64,000 bases of DNA from Alphaproteobacteria bacterium (GTDB lineage: Bacteria > Pseudomonadota > Alphaproteobacteria > Rickettsiales > UBA998). Location: contig RDXO01000013.1 of NCBI GenBank assembly GCA_004292675.1, positions 57,015 to 121,014 of the forward strand. Direction: 5' to 3'. Positions 37,510 through 46,176 of this stretch are shown here, piece by piece. The first letter of the stretch is position 1. Every line of letters begins with the position of its first letter. The translations under genes were made by a program, and so were the position numbers. The notes below the pieces were generated by a model. The model had not been told where the DNA came from and did no database searches. It saw nothing but the letters and a program-made list of their open reading frames with translations.

Positions 37510-38767
37510 GCATGGCATCTATCATGCGGAGGATATGCCGTTAGATACATTGGCAACATTGGTGGAAACACCATTTTATTGCTATTCAGCGGCAACATTA
37601 CGGCATCATGCGCAGGTGTTTATGCGTGGGATTGCAGGGTTGAACCATCGTGTGCCACCAAAAATATGCTTTGCGGTAAAAGCGAATCCGAATCCGCATG
37701 TGCTGCGTTTGCTCAAAGAGCAGGGGCTTGGTGCAGATGTGGTATCAGAAGGGGAGATTCGTTTAGCTCTTGCAGCGGGGATTCCTGCACAGGACATCGT
37801 CTTTTCAGGGGTGGGGAAAAAACGCCAAGAGATGCGGTTTGCGCTGCAATGTGGGGTATTTCAATTTAATGTAGAATCCGCGCAAGAGCTGCATGTGCTG
37901 CATGAGGAGGCGCAAGGCTTAGGCGTGCTTGCCCCGATTGCGCTACGGGTGAATCCGAATGTGGATGCGGTGACGCATGAGAAAATCACCACAGGGCGTA
38001 AAGATTCCAAATTCGGTATTGATATTGAACAAGCATCTGAGATTTATGCGCTTGCGCACTCTATGCCCTATATTAAAGTGCAGGGAATTTCGGTGCATAT
38101 AGGTTCACAGCTCACCCAGCTTGAACCATTTGCACGGGCATTTGCACGGGTGCGGGATTTTGTGCTGGAGATGCGCGCCCAAGCTATGCCGATTGATGTG
38201 GTCGATTTAGGAGGTGGATTGGGCATTCCCTATCATCCTGAACATGCAGCCTTGCCTGAACCTGATGGCTATGGTGCGATGATTTGTGAGGCGATGCAGG
38301 GATTAGAGGCGCATTATGTCTTTGAACCGGGGCGATTAATTGCAGGCAATGCAGGGGTGTTGGTGGCTTCAGTGATTTATACGAAAGAGGCACATGATGC
38401 CCAGACGGATGTGACGCATCGTTTTATGATCATTGATGCGGGGATGAATGATCTGATGCGTCCTGCCATGTATGGCGCACATCATGAAATTGTACCCGTA
38501 TCAGAAGCGCATCATCACGCTACGCATGTGTCGCAACATGTGGTCGGGCCAGTATGCGAATCAAGCGATGTTTTTCTACGTCATCATCCCTTACCCTTAT
38601 TGCACGAAGATGATCTGGTGGTAATCCGTAGCGCAGGGGCGTATGGTGCATCAATGAGTTCCACTTATAATGCACGGTTGCAAATTCCCGAAGTGCTGGT
38701 GGATGGAACGCGTATGACGATTATTCGTCCGCGTGAAACCTATGAGGAGATGCTTGCCAGATATTGA
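37490..38767 (+). CDS. lysA: Diaminopimelate decarboxylase
   Basis: LysA (425 aa) decarboxylates meso-diaminopimelate to lysine with PLP. The PLP lysine is in CFAVKANPNPHVLR; glycine-rich DLGGGLGIPY and EPGRLIAGNAG bind phosphate; the C-terminal GPVCESSDVF carries the active-site Cys. I chose GTG 37490 because AGGAG stands seven bases before it; ATG 37466 lies inside the upstream lipoprotein frame without such a site. The two genes overlap by 20 bases. Confidence 0.94.
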   Translation: MDHFQYKHGIYHAEDMPLDTLATLVETPFYCYSAATLRHHAQVFMRGIAGLNHRVPPKICFAVKANPNPHVLRLLKEQGLGADVVSEGEIRLALAAGIPAQDIVFSGVGKKRQEMRFALQCGVFQFNVESAQELHVLHEEAQGLGVLAPIALRVNPNVDAVTHEKITTGRKDSKFGIDIEQASEIYALAHSMPYIKVQGISVHIGSQLTQLEPFARAFARVRDFVLEMRAQAMPIDVVDLGGGLGIPYHPEHAALPEPDGYGAMICEAMQGLEAHYVFEPGRLIAGNAGVLVASVIYTKEAHDAQTDVTHRFMIIDAGMNDLMRPAMYGAHHEIVPVSEAHHHATHVSQHVVGPVCESSDVFLRHHPLPLLHEDDLVVIRSAGAYGASMSSTYNARLQIPEVLVDGTRMTIIRPRETYEEMLARY

Positions 38768-38778
38768 TAATAACGCGC

Positions 38779-38816
38779 CTATGAGGTACGTTCTTGGGAA
38801 AGAACATACCTCATAG
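38779..38816. terminator. Hairpin between lysA and the first duplicated gene
   Basis: CTATGAGGTACGTTCTT and GAACATACCTCATAG pair around GGGAAA. It lies between two convergent genes and can serve both. A diverged copy (TTAGGTATGTTCTT ... AAGAACAGTACCTAA) stands at 39401-39433 at the matching place after the second gene copy. Confidence 0.7.
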
Positions 38817-38824
38817 ATCATGGG

Positions 38825-39175
38825 TTACGCTATTAGAATTTTTTTCACGAGGTTGAAAAACCTTTGAAAAATACTCTTTTTGAGGTGGACAGAATCTTGA
38901 TCATCTGTCCGTAACTCAAAAATTTGAGATGTTCCGTTATAGTATCCGTTTATACGAACCGTACTCAACGAACCATTATCCTTTTTGATTGTAGCGATTC
39001 CGTGGGCGGAACCGAGAGTCACAAAAATAGCGATGTCGGCTTTGTTCCCATGTAACACAATGAATGTTTCTTTCCCGTCTACAACGTATCGTTGCAAACG
39101 AAGGGAAAAACAAGTTTCCAAGATAACGACTTCATGAAAAGAACCAATCGGAGCGTATTTCAATTCAGTAATCAT
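38825..39175 (-). CDS. Unknown 116-aa protein, tandem copy A
   Basis: Not recognised. It has no signal peptide or membrane segment; the pattern is mostly beta strands with a short basic helix at the end (SIFQRFFNLVKKILIA). It is a paralogue of 39449-39799, same length, sharing MITELK, IG, HEV, CF, RLQ, ETF and the LKKS-F-QR end. It has its own promoter (39269-39297), a leader of about 85 bases nearly identical to that of copy B, and a hairpin downstream. Matching length and reading frame while residues differ suggest both copies are kept under selection. Confidence 0.65.
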   Translation of the reverse strand: MITELKYAPIGSFHEVVILETCFSLRLQRYVVDGKETFIVLHGNKADIAIFVTLGSAHGIATIKKDNGSLSTVRINGYYNGTSQIFELRTDDQDSVHLKKSIFQRFFNLVKKILIA

Positions 39176-39268
39176 GATTTTTTGCTTTGCAAATAAAGAA
39201 CAAGGTCGCTTGATGATTTTTCTATATAACTATAGAGGATAATCAAGCATGAAAGATTTTCAGTTTTA

Positions 39269-39297
39269 TTTATAGCATAGAATGAAGTATAATGCAA
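39269..39297 (-). promoter_or_regulatory. Promoter of unknown gene copy A
   Basis: On the minus strand TTGCAT (39292-39297), 17 bases, TATAAA (39269-39274), about 95 bases before the start codon. The same promoter, with one changed base in the spacer, precedes copy B. Confidence 0.75.
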
Positions 39298-39326
39298 GTT
39301 AATATATATTCTATGACGTGATGAAC

Positions 39327-39367
39327 AAAAAAAGACAAGCAACACATAAAGCATCGCTTGTCTTTTT
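39327..39367. terminator. Terminator hairpin between the two copies
   Basis: AAAAAAGACAAGC and GCTTGTCTTTTT pair across about 15 bases, with A and T runs outside. A near-identical hairpin at 40071-40105 ends the rplU-rpmA operon, so this one appears to be a duplicate carried with the gene. Confidence 0.75.
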
Positions 39368-39400
39368 AACGCAAGTATTCATATGAAAATATCACATCCA

Positions 39401-39433
39401 TTAGGTATGTTCTTGAGAAAGAACAGTACCTAA
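39401..39433. terminator. Hairpin after unknown gene copy B
   Basis: TTAGGTATGTTCTT and AAGAACAGTACCTAA pair around GAG. It stands 16 bases beyond the stop of copy B and is a homologue of the hairpin at 38779-38816. Confidence 0.65.
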
Positions 39434-39448
39434 CGGATTGTGACTAAG

Positions 39449-39799
39449 CTAGAAAAGGTTTTTTACGAAATTGTGGATTCGTTGAAGAAAACTTTTCTTG
39501 AGGCGCACTGGGGTCTCATCCTCTGTGTAAAATCGGTATATCTTAGACTCTTCGTCAAAATATCCGCACAGGTCGAAACTGTGTACGGAATTAGTACCTA
39601 TTATTGTGACATAGCCGTCAGCAACATTAGGGTGTCTCGGTTTCGTAGATAAACTAATAGCCACCTCATCGCCGAGCAAATGGACAAAAGTTTCATATTT
39701 GGTCACAGAGTAGGTCTGTAAACGAACGGGAAAACATTTGTCACCGATTAGAACTTCGTGAGTTGAGCCAATGGGATAAGATTTCAATTCAGTAATCAT
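39449..39799 (-). CDS. Unknown 116-aa protein, tandem copy B
   Basis: Not recognised; paralogue of the gene at 38825-39175. Beta-rich, soluble, basic at the C-terminus (FLQRIHNFVKNLF). Conserved points include MITELK, PIGS-HEV, CF-RLQ and VRLKKS-QR, while the middle third has changed heavily. Own promoter at 39893-39921. A palindromic element sits further upstream in this copy but not in copy A, so it arrived after the duplication or was lost from A. A regulatory or binding protein is possible; nothing in the sequence decides it. Confidence 0.65.
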   Translation of the reverse strand: MITELKSYPIGSTHEVLIGDKCFPVRLQTYSVTKYETFVHLLGDEVAISLSTKPRHPNVADGYVTIIGTNSVHSFDLCGYFDEESKIYRFYTEDETPVRLKKSFLQRIHNFVKNLF

Positions 39800-39892
39800 G
39801 ATTTTTTGCTTTGCAAATAAAGAACAGGGTGGCTTGATAATTGCTCTATATAACTATAGAGGATAATCAAGCATGAAAGATTTTCAGTTTTA

Positions 39893-39921
39893 TTTATAGC
39901 ATAGAATGAAGCATAATGCAA
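39893..39921 (-). promoter_or_regulatory. Promoter of unknown gene copy B
   Basis: TTGCAT (39916-39921), 17 bases, TATAAA (39893-39898) on the minus strand, as in copy A. Confidence 0.75.
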
Positions 39922-39950
39922 GTTAATATAACTTAAATACGAACACCACT

Positions 39951-40020
39951 CGTCATGCCTGCGTAGGCAGGCATCCAACGCAATGCTTTTGACTGGATTC
40001 CTGCCTTCGCAGGAATGACA
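39951..40020. repeat. Palindromic REP-like element, copy 2
   Basis: CGTCATGCCTGCGTAGGCAG at the left and CCTGCCTTCGCAGGAATGACA at the right form a long stem around about 30 bases. It shares its arms with 32881-32950. It splits the otherwise conserved upstream region of copy B. The rest of 39800-40146 holds the promoter, about 50 unassigned bases and the terminator; no further gene is seen. Confidence 0.75.
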
Positions 40021-40070
40021 AGAAACGACTATATAAAATCAGGCGGGACAATAATCGACACGCCACACGC

Positions 40071-40105
40071 AAAAAGACAAGCAACACACAAAGCATTGCT
40101 TGTCT
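40071..40105 (-). terminator. Terminator of rplU-rpmA
   Basis: On the minus strand the stem AGACAAGC ... GCTTGTCT is followed by TTTTTG, 42 bases after the rpmA stop: a standard Rho-independent form. It is homologous to 39327-39367. Confidence 0.75.
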
Positions 40106-40146
40106 CGTTCATGCGATCAACAAAACGCGCATAGCACGCTAGCTAT

Positions 40147-40413
40147 TTACGCAGCAACGGGCGCGGGAATCACAGAAATGAATTGACGTTCATTGGCTTT
40201 TACAGCAAATTCTACATGCCCTTCAACCAGTGCGAATAAGGTATGATCTTTGCCCATGCCAACATTTTTTCCAGCGTGAAATTTTGTGCCACGTTGACGC
40301 ACAAGAATGTTGCCCGGAATGACCAGCTCTCCACCGAATTTTTTCACACCCAAACGACGACCTGCTGAATCGCGACCGTTACGTGAACTACCACCTGCTT
40401 TTTTATGAGCCAT
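40147..40413 (-). CDS. rpmA: 50S ribosomal protein L27
   Basis: L27 (88 aa), near the peptidyl-transferase centre. The start [20 protein letters not shown] is canonical and needs no N-terminal cleavage peptide; [15 protein letters not shown] follows. It lies 28 bases downstream of rplU with an AGGAG site, the usual L21-L27 operon. Confidence 0.97.
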   Translation of the reverse strand: MAHKKAGGSSRNGRDSAGRRLGVKKFGGELVIPGNILVRQRGTKFHAGKNVGMGKDHTLFALVEGHVEFAVKANERQFISVIPAPVAA

Positions 40414-40441
40414 GTTCTACTCCTTATGATTTATTATTATA

Positions 40442-40741
40442 CTATGCTGCAATCGCATCAACACGAACAATCGTCTGATGTTGACGATGACCGTTCATAC
40501 GACGATAATTTTGACGACGCTTCTTTTTGAATACCCAGATTTTATCGGTGCGCGTTTGGTTGATGATGGTTGCGGTAACGGTTGCGCCTTCAACTACGGG
40601 CGTACCAATTTTGCTACCTGCCATAAGCACGCGTGTAAATTCAATCACGTCACCTATGTCACCTTCGATTTTCGCAACTGCTAATTTGTTGCCACTTGTT
40701 ACGGAATATTGTTTTCCACCTGTTTCAATAATTGCAAACAT
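40442..40741 (-). CDS. rplU: 50S ribosomal protein L21
   Basis: L21 (99 aa) binds 23S r[17 protein letters not shown] at the start and [16 protein letters not shown] near the end are signature stretches. It is the first gene of the rplU-rpmA operon on the minus strand. The obgE gene, often next, is absent: the unknown duplicated genes follow instead. Confidence 0.96.
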   Translation of the reverse strand: MFAIIETGGKQYSVTSGNKLAVAKIEGDIGDVIEFTRVLMAGSKIGTPVVEGATVTATIINQTRTDKIWVFKKKRRQNYRRMNGHRQHQTIVRVDAIAA

Positions 40742-40803
40742 TGCTTTAGTATCCTTGAAATTTTATGAGATAGTGAATATAGCGAAATTACGGTTTCTGT
40801 CAA

Positions 40804-41637
40804 TCATTTTATGAGCAGTGTAGCAATTTCTTTTTGTGTAAGCGTTTCGGCACGGCGTGTAGGATCGATGCTGCACGCTTCCATACGCTCCACGGCATCA
40901 CTACGCCATGCCAATAAGTTCTTGCGTAGCATTTTACGGCGTTGCGCAAAAGCGGCGTGGGTGAACGCTTCCACTTCTTCCCACGAGGCGGCGAAGGCAG
41001 GTTGCGCACGTGGCACAAGGCGCACCACAGAGGACATCACCGCAGGGGGAGGGGTGAAGGCTTCAGGCGGTACATCCATGCAATAATCCACCTCGCACAG
41101 CCATTGGCAGAGAATGCTGAACCGTCCGTAATCGGCACTATCAGGGCGTGCCACCATGCGTTCCACCACTTCTTTTTGCAGCATCACAGTGATTGAATCC
41201 ACCACATCTGCACCATAAGTGGCAATTTCCTTCAACCAATGAATGATGAGCGTCGTACCCACATTATAGGGCAGGTTTGCTACAACCGCACGCGGTGCGG
41301 GGGTGAGATCATGCAAGCGCACATCTAGGGCATCGCGTTGGTGCAGGGTGAAGCGTTGCGGATAATGCTCCATTAAAGGCTGCAATGCGACAACGCACCG
41401 CACATCTAATTCAATAGCGGTAAGGTGTGCAACATGGTCCTCAGCAAGCAAGGCGCGTGTCAAGCCTCCGGGTCCTGATCCGATCTCAATAGCGTGAACA
41501 CCCATAGGCAAAGCAGCGCAACGTACAATAGAGGAGAGCAGCATTTCATCGGTGAGAAAATGCTGCCCTAGTTTCTTGTTCGCATGAAGCCGTGCGTTCT
41601 GGATAGTCTCGAGCGTGGTAGGGATGCGTGCGTGCAT
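40804..41637 (-). CDS. rsmA: 16S rRNA dimethyladenosine methyltransferase
   Basis: RsmA/KsgA (277 aa) dimethylates two adenines in helix 45 of 16S rRNA. KKLGQHFLTDEMLL, the SAM loop AIEIGSGPGGLTRALL and the catalytic NLPYNVGT are intact. It starts two bases after the stop of the phosphomannomutase-type gene and is probably co-transcribed with it. Confidence 0.95.
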   Translation of the reverse strand: MHARIPTTLETIQNARLHANKKLGQHFLTDEMLLSSIVRCAALPMGVHAIEIGSGPGGLTRALLAEDHVAHLTAIELDVRCVVALQPLMEHYPQRFTLHQRDALDVRLHDLTPAPRAVVANLPYNVGTTLIIHWLKEIATYGADVVDSITVMLQKEVVERMVARPDSADYGRFSILCQWLCEVDYCMDVPPEAFTPPPAVMSSVVRLVPRAQPAFAASWEEVEAFTHAAFAQRRKMLRKNLLAWRSDAVERMEACSIDPTRRAETLTQKEIATLLIK

Positions 41638-41639
41638 CT

Positions 41640-43070
41640 TTACAGAGTCACGGATACATGGCTAGCGTGCATTTGATCGCGTACCATCTGCTTGAGCAGC
41701 TCTAATGTTTCCGTCCTTTGCGCTTCGCAACGTACAATAATGGCGGCTTGTGTATTGGAGGCACGCGCCAACCACCAACCATCACGGAAACTGACGCGTA
41801 CACCGTCGGCTTCGTTAATTTCCAATGCCTCACCAGCCTCACGCATCTGATATAAGCGGGTGCGCACTTCTTCAATGATAACAAATTTACGCTCTTCGGT
41901 GCAATCAACACGAATCTCTGGCGTATTGTAGGTGTGGGGAATGCTGGTACGCATTTGCTCTAATGTTTGGTCGCTGTGTGCCACTAAGTCGAGTAAGCGC
42001 ACCGCTGCATATAACCCATCATCAAAACCATAATAGCCATCAGCAAAGAAGATGTGACCACTCATTTCACCTGCAATTTCTGCTTTTGTTTCTTTCATTT
42101 TGGATTTAATCAAGGAATGCCCTGTTTTCCACATGAGCGGTTTGCCCCCGTGCGCGAGGACATCATCAAAGAGTGTTTGGCTTGCCTTCACATCGGCAAT
42201 CACGGTTGCACCCGGTTTGCGTGATAATATCTCACGGGCATAGAGTGTCAACATCTGATCGCCCCAAAGGATCGTGCCACTTGCATCCACCGCACCAATG
42301 CGATCGCCGTCGCCATCAAAAGCTACGCCAAAATCTGCCTTATGTTCGCGTACTGCTGCGATAAGATCTTGCATGTTTTTTTCTTCTGTGGGATCAGCAT
42401 GATGGTTTGGGAACGTGCCGTCAATTTCGGTAAATAAGGTGATATGCGTGCCGTGCAAACGCTGCGCTAAAAGTTCCGTGATTTCACCCGCTGCGCCATT
42501 ACCTGCATCCCATACAACAGTGAGCGGTTTTGCGCCTTCAATGCGCAATCCTTGCAGTAAACGATCAACATAGGCTGCACGTATATCATGATGCGTCACT
42601 GTTCCTTGCGCGCTATTAAAATCATTAGAAGCAATGAGTGATCCTAATGCTTGAATATCATCACCAAAAAACGGGCGTGATTTCATCATCATTTTGAAGC
42701 CATTATGCGTCGGTGGGTTATGCGAACCTGTCAACATAATGCCCGCATCGGCTTCCAAAGTAAGAGTCGCAAAATAGCACATAGGCGTAGGACCTATGCC
42801 GCAATCAATAACGTGCGCACCCGCATCCACCATGCCTTGTATGAGTGTTTTGGTGAGGGCAGGGGAGCTTGCGCGCCCATCGCGTGCAGTGACGATGGTT
42901 GGGTGTGGATTAGTGCTGTTGCGTGCCATCCATGTTGCAAATGCACGCCCGACATAATAGCCTGTGTCATCATGCAATGTTTCTCCATAAATGCCACGAA
43001 TATCATAGGCGCGTAGGATGCTTGCGGGGAGTGTAAAGGCAGAATCGGAACGGGGTGCAATAGCGGTCAT
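41640..43070 (-). CDS. Phosphomannomutase/phosphoglucomutase
   Basis: A 476-residue alpha-D-phosphohexomutase of the AlgC/ManB type. The catalytic phosphoserine loop is TGSHNPPTHNGFKM; the metal loop is DGDGDRIG; the sugar-binding GEMSGHIFF loop and C-terminal phosphate loop (RASNTQAA) are present. It interconverts mannose or glucose 1- and 6-phosphates for surface polysaccharides; preference cannot be told. Promoter at 43103-43131. Confidence 0.92.
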   Translation of the reverse strand: MTAIAPRSDSAFTLPASILRAYDIRGIYGETLHDDTGYYVGRAFATWMARNSTNPHPTIVTARDGRASSPALTKTLIQGMVDAGAHVIDCGIGPTPMCYFATLTLEADAGIMLTGSHNPPTHNGFKMMMKSRPFFGDDIQALGSLIASNDFNSAQGTVTHHDIRAAYVDRLLQGLRIEGAKPLTVVWDAGNGAAGEITELLAQRLHGTHITLFTEIDGTFPNHHADPTEEKNMQDLIAAVREHKADFGVAFDGDGDRIGAVDASGTILWGDQMLTLYAREILSRKPGATVIADVKASQTLFDDVLAHGGKPLMWKTGHSLIKSKMKETKAEIAGEMSGHIFFADGYYGFDDGLYAAVRLLDLVAHSDQTLEQMRTSIPHTYNTPEIRVDCTEERKFVIIEEVRTRLYQMREAGEALEINEADGVRVSFRDGWWLARASNTQAAIIVRCEAQRTETLELLKQMVRDQMHASHVSVTL

Positions 43071-43102
43071 GAAGTTTTATCCCTTGTGATAATTTTAACA
43101 CA

Positions 43103-43131
43103 TTTATGCAGCAATAGCTCTGAAATGTCAA
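43103..43131 (-). promoter_or_regulatory. Promoter of the phosphohexomutase-rsmA operon
   Basis: On the minus strand TTGACA (43126-43131), 17 bases, CATAAA (43103-43108), 32 bases before the start. The -35 is perfect, the -10 weaker. Confidence 0.6.
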
Positions 43132-43270
43132 GGATTTTTACACATGCCCTAGCAGTGTTTGTTTTTACATTGCGCATTTTTTATGATTGAGGTTAAGAAA
43201 ATGCTGGATTTTTTGTTCAAACTATGCTTTAAGTGTTGCTCTTTATCGTAAGACTCAAGGAAATAATATT

Positions 43271-43651
43271 ATGGCAGTACATCTCAGATTAGCGCGTGGC
43301 GGTTCAAAAAAACGTCCTTTTTACCGTTTAGTAGCCGCTGATGTGCGTGCGCCACGTGATGGCGCGTTTATTGAAAAATTAGGGATTTATAATCCTATGC
43401 TCCCGAAAGATAGCGCGGATCGCTTTGTTGTAGATGCGGATCGTGTGCGTTATTGGATCGGCACAGGGGCAAAACCAACGGAAGCCGTAGCACGTTATTT
43501 GCGTGCGCAAGGCTTATGGAACGAAGCTCCGCGTTATATTGCGAAGCCAAAATCAGGCAATCTTCCACCACGTGCGCAAGCTCGCAAAAATGCTGAAGAT
43601 GCTGCACGCGCTGCTGCAGAAGCGGAAGCTGCCACTGCTGCTGCTGAATAA
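43271..43651 (+). CDS. rpsP: 30S ribosomal protein S16
   Basis: S16 (126 aa) with the canonical start [20 protein letters not shown] and [15 protein letters not shown]. The frame is open from 43187, but ATG 43271 begins the family and has AAGGA upstream. The C-terminus carries an Ala/Glu-rich tail of about 25 residues beyond the conserved core. A strong terminator follows, so it is monocistronic; the usual rimM-trmD-rplS partners are absent. Confidence 0.96.
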   Translation: MAVHLRLARGGSKKRPFYRLVAADVRAPRDGAFIEKLGIYNPMLPKDSADRFVVDADRVRYWIGTGAKPTEAVARYLRAQGLWNEAPRYIAKPKSGNLPPRAQARKNAEDAARAAAEAEAATAAAE

Positions 43652-43668
43652 AATAGTACGTAGATTTA

Positions 43669-43709
43669 GAAAAAAGCGATCTATGCCTTGGGGTGTGGTC
43701 GCTTTTTTT
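43669..43709 (+). terminator. Rho-independent terminator after rpsP
   Basis: AAAAAAGCGA and TCGCTTTTTTT pair across about 19 bases, 18 bases after the rpsP stop, with a T run on the + strand. Confidence 0.8.
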
Positions 43710-43788
43710 GGTTGATGGGTACGAATTATGGTGAAATTGCAAGAATATTGTGGTAGTATGAATACTTAAACTTATCTTTTCACACGCC

Positions 43789-43923
43789 ATGAAAACCTTT
43801 TTGTCAATCATGTTTGCTGCTTCAAGTTGGGGTTGGTTTTTGTATCTTATGATACACAACCCCATCGACTTCAGCGAAGGTGTGCCGTTAAAACCTGAGC
43901 CAACGCAGTTGCGTTCTAGGTAA
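43789..43923 (+). CDS. Possible 44-aa single-pass membrane protein
   Basis: A short frame starts at ATG 43789: MKTFLSIMFAASSWGWFLYL, then MIHNPIDFSEGVPLKPEPTQ. One hydrophobic segment (about 4-22) is followed by a short polar tail. It lies between two terminator hairpins (43669-43709 and 43931-43965), which argues for its own transcription unit. No clear ribosome-binding site was found. Function is unknown and it could be chance. Confidence 0.4.
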   Translation: MKTFLSIMFAASSWGWFLYLMIHNPIDFSEGVPLKPEPTQLRSR

Positions 43924-43930
43924 TCTTTCG

Positions 43931-43965
43931 CACTATGGGTTCTTCAACAATGAAGACCTATAGTG
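43931..43965. terminator. Bidirectional hairpin before thiL end
   Basis: CACTATGGGTTCTT and GAAGACCTATAGTG pair around a seven-base loop, seven bases after the small frame and 24 bases beyond the thiL stop on the other strand. Confidence 0.65.
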
Positions 43966-43989
43966 TGAGGATGCTTTCCCCCAGAAATG

Positions 43990-44937
43990 CTAATGTTCAT
44001 AGCCCGCATAGTGAGGATTGATTGCTGCTCCATTGGCATCCAAAAGCATGACGGACGCATCACATACGACTTCCCCAATAGAAGTGATTGCCACATCAGG
44101 GCAGAGCGCACGCACATCTGCTTCATAGAGGGTGGGCATCGTGAACAGTAATTCATAATCATCACCTGCCGAATAGCAATGTTGCCATAGTTGCGCATGG
44201 TGACGTTGGGCATAATGCCCTGCAGCGGATAATGGCAACAGATCATAATATAAGCGCGCTCCGACACTGCTTGCATCGCATAATTTGCGCATATCTACCA
44301 TCAGTCCATCCGAAATATCCATCGCACTGGTTGCATAATGCCTTAGGGCAATACCCATGCTGAGCCTTGGGGATGGGTACCAATAGCGTTCCACGACATA
44401 GCTCGCATAGGGTTCAGGCAGATGCACATCACCCCGCGCATGGTGTAACCCTAAGGCAGCATCCCCGATTGTTCCCGTGACATAGATGCCATCCCCTATG
44501 CGTGCATTGCTGCGCAAAAGCGGTGTGTCTGTGCATCCCATAGCGGTAATGGATAAGGTGAGGCGTGGGGATGCGCGGATAATATCCCCTCCCGTGAGTG
44601 CGATAGTATAGCGTTGATGTTGTGCTTCCAAAGCGGCGCAAAAAGCGCGTAGCCATGCTTCATCTTGGGCATCGGTGAGGGCGAGGGCGAGTTGATAGGA
44701 ATGAGGTTGCGCTCCCATTGCAGCGAGATCCGAAAGGTTTACCGCTAAGGCTTTGTGGGCAATCTGTGCTGGCGTGCCTGTGCGTAAAAAATGAATATCC
44801 TCTTGCAGCATATCCGTGGTGATGACAATGCCATGTGGCAGGGAGGGAAGATAGGCAGCATCATCACGAAGCCCTAATGCCCAAGGAGAGGATGCTAACG
44901 GCATCAAAAGTTGTTCGATAATATGGCGTTCTTTCAT
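43990..44937 (-). CDS. thiL: Thiamine-monophosphate kinase
   Basis: ThiL (315 aa) makes thiamine diphosphate, the active cofactor. Metal and ATP residues are in GLRDDAAYLP and VITTDMLQEDIHF; AVNLSDLAAMGA, ALTGGDIIRA, MDISDGLMVDM and SAGDDYELLFT are hallmark blocks of the PurM-like fold. No other thi genes are near. Divergent from rlmN. Confidence 0.94.
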   Translation of the reverse strand: MKERHIIEQLLMPLASSPWALGLRDDAAYLPSLPHGIVITTDMLQEDIHFLRTGTPAQIAHKALAVNLSDLAAMGAQPHSYQLALALTDAQDEAWLRAFCAALEAQHQRYTIALTGGDIIRASPRLTLSITAMGCTDTPLLRSNARIGDGIYVTGTIGDAALGLHHARGDVHLPEPYASYVVERYWYPSPRLSMGIALRHYATSAMDISDGLMVDMRKLCDASSVGARLYYDLLPLSAAGHYAQRHHAQLWQHCYSAGDDYELLFTMPTLYEADVRALCPDVAITSIGEVVCDASVMLLDANGAAINPHYAGYEH

Positions 44938-44991
44938 GGGTGGATCATGGGGTGGTTATAGATGATATTATACTTTATCGTATTTTCAAAA

Positions 44992-45019
44992 TTGCGCAAT
45001 GATTAAAGAAAAATATAGG
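44992..45019 (+). promoter_or_regulatory. Possible promoter of rlmN
   Basis: TTGCGC, 16 bases, TATAGG, 53 bases before ATG 45073. The fit is fair, not strong. Confidence 0.4.
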
Positions 45020-45072
45020 AATGAGTATATGCTGTGCTTGCATTAAGGGCTGGTTGCCCGTATGATGGGGAG

Positions 45073-46164
45073 ATGACATTACAAGAAATACCCCCCTCAC
45101 TTGCCCTCTTAGGCATGTCGCGTGCCGAGATGAAGGGCGCGCTTGCATCACTCGATATGAAGCCATTTCGCGCCGAACAAATATGGCAATGGTTGTATCA
45201 AAAAGGTACATCCGATGTGATGGAAATGAGCAATCTCAGCAAATCCGATCGTGAGCAGCTTGTGCGCCATGCGCATATGCAGCGTCCAACCGTGGTGCGT
45301 GAACAACGATCACACGATGGTACGGTAAAATGGCTCTTTGCTTTTGAGGATGGCAATAAGGCGGAAACCGTCTTTATTCCTGAAACAGACCGAGGTACGT
45401 TGTGTATTTCATCGCAAGTGGGATGTACCCTTACCTGCACCTTTTGCCATACGGGAACGCAAAATCTAGTGCGTAACCTCACTGCCGCTGAAATTGTTGG
45501 GCAGATTATGGCAGCGAAAGATGCACTCAATGATTGGCCAGAAGACCCAACGACGCGTCGCTTGACGAATATTGTGCTGATGGGTATGGGAGAACCGCTT
45601 TTTAATTATGAGCATGTACGCCATGCCATGTTGATTGCAATGGATGTTAAAGGGCTTGCTTTTCCACGAAAAAAAATCACCCTTTCAACATCGGGGCATG
45701 TGCCGAACATTGCGCGATGCGCTGATGATTTAGGGGTGAATCTAGCCATTTCCCTGCACGCCGTAGAAGATGATGTGCGCGATGTGTTAGTGCCGTTGAA
45801 TAAGCGTTGGAAGATTGCCCCATTGCTTGATGCGTGCCGTGATTATGCCGCAAAACATCCCCGCCAGCGCGTGACGTTTGAATATGTGATGCTGGATGGG
45901 GTTAATGATCATGAACATCATGCGCGTTTATTGGTGCGCTTGATTCAGGGGATTCCTGCCAAGGTGAATCTGATTCCGTTTAATGCATGGGAAGGATCAG
46001 GATATACGCGTTCTTCGCCCGAACGCATTGCACGTTTTGCGAGGATTGTTGAGCAGGCGGGGTATATGTCACCTGTGCGCACGCCACGCGGTGAAGATAT
46101 TTTGGCAGCGTGTGGGCAGCTAAAATCTGATAGTGAAAAGCAGAAAAAATCTTCCTGTTCATGA
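45073..46164 (+). CDS. rlmN: 23S rRNA/tRNA adenine-2 methyltransferase RlmN
   Basis: RlmN (363 aa from this start) methylates A2503 of 23S rRNA and A37 of some tRNAs. The radical-SAM cluster CTLTCTFC gives C118, C122 and C125; the second catalytic Cys is near the C-terminus in SPVRTPRGEDILAACGQL. The frame is open to ATG 45034, but ATG 45073 follows GGGGAG and begins the family sequence. The end is Lys/Ser-rich. Confidence 0.94.
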   Translation: MTLQEIPPSLALLGMSRAEMKGALASLDMKPFRAEQIWQWLYQKGTSDVMEMSNLSKSDREQLVRHAHMQRPTVVREQRSHDGTVKWLFAFEDGNKAETVFIPETDRGTLCISSQVGCTLTCTFCHTGTQNLVRNLTAAEIVGQIMAAKDALNDWPEDPTTRRLTNIVLMGMGEPLFNYEHVRHAMLIAMDVKGLAFPRKKITLSTSGHVPNIARCADDLGVNLAISLHAVEDDVRDVLVPLNKRWKIAPLLDACRDYAAKHPRQRVTFEYVMLDGVNDHEHHARLLVRLIQGIPAKVNLIPFNAWEGSGYTRSSPERIARFARIVEQAGYMSPVRTPRGEDILAACGQLKSDSEKQKKSSCS

Positions 46165-46176
46165 TAACGCATTTTA

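Noticed and set aside
39440..39652. A + strand frame opposite the second unknown gene
   Set aside because: The minus strand has the promoter, the matching paralogue and the longer frame.
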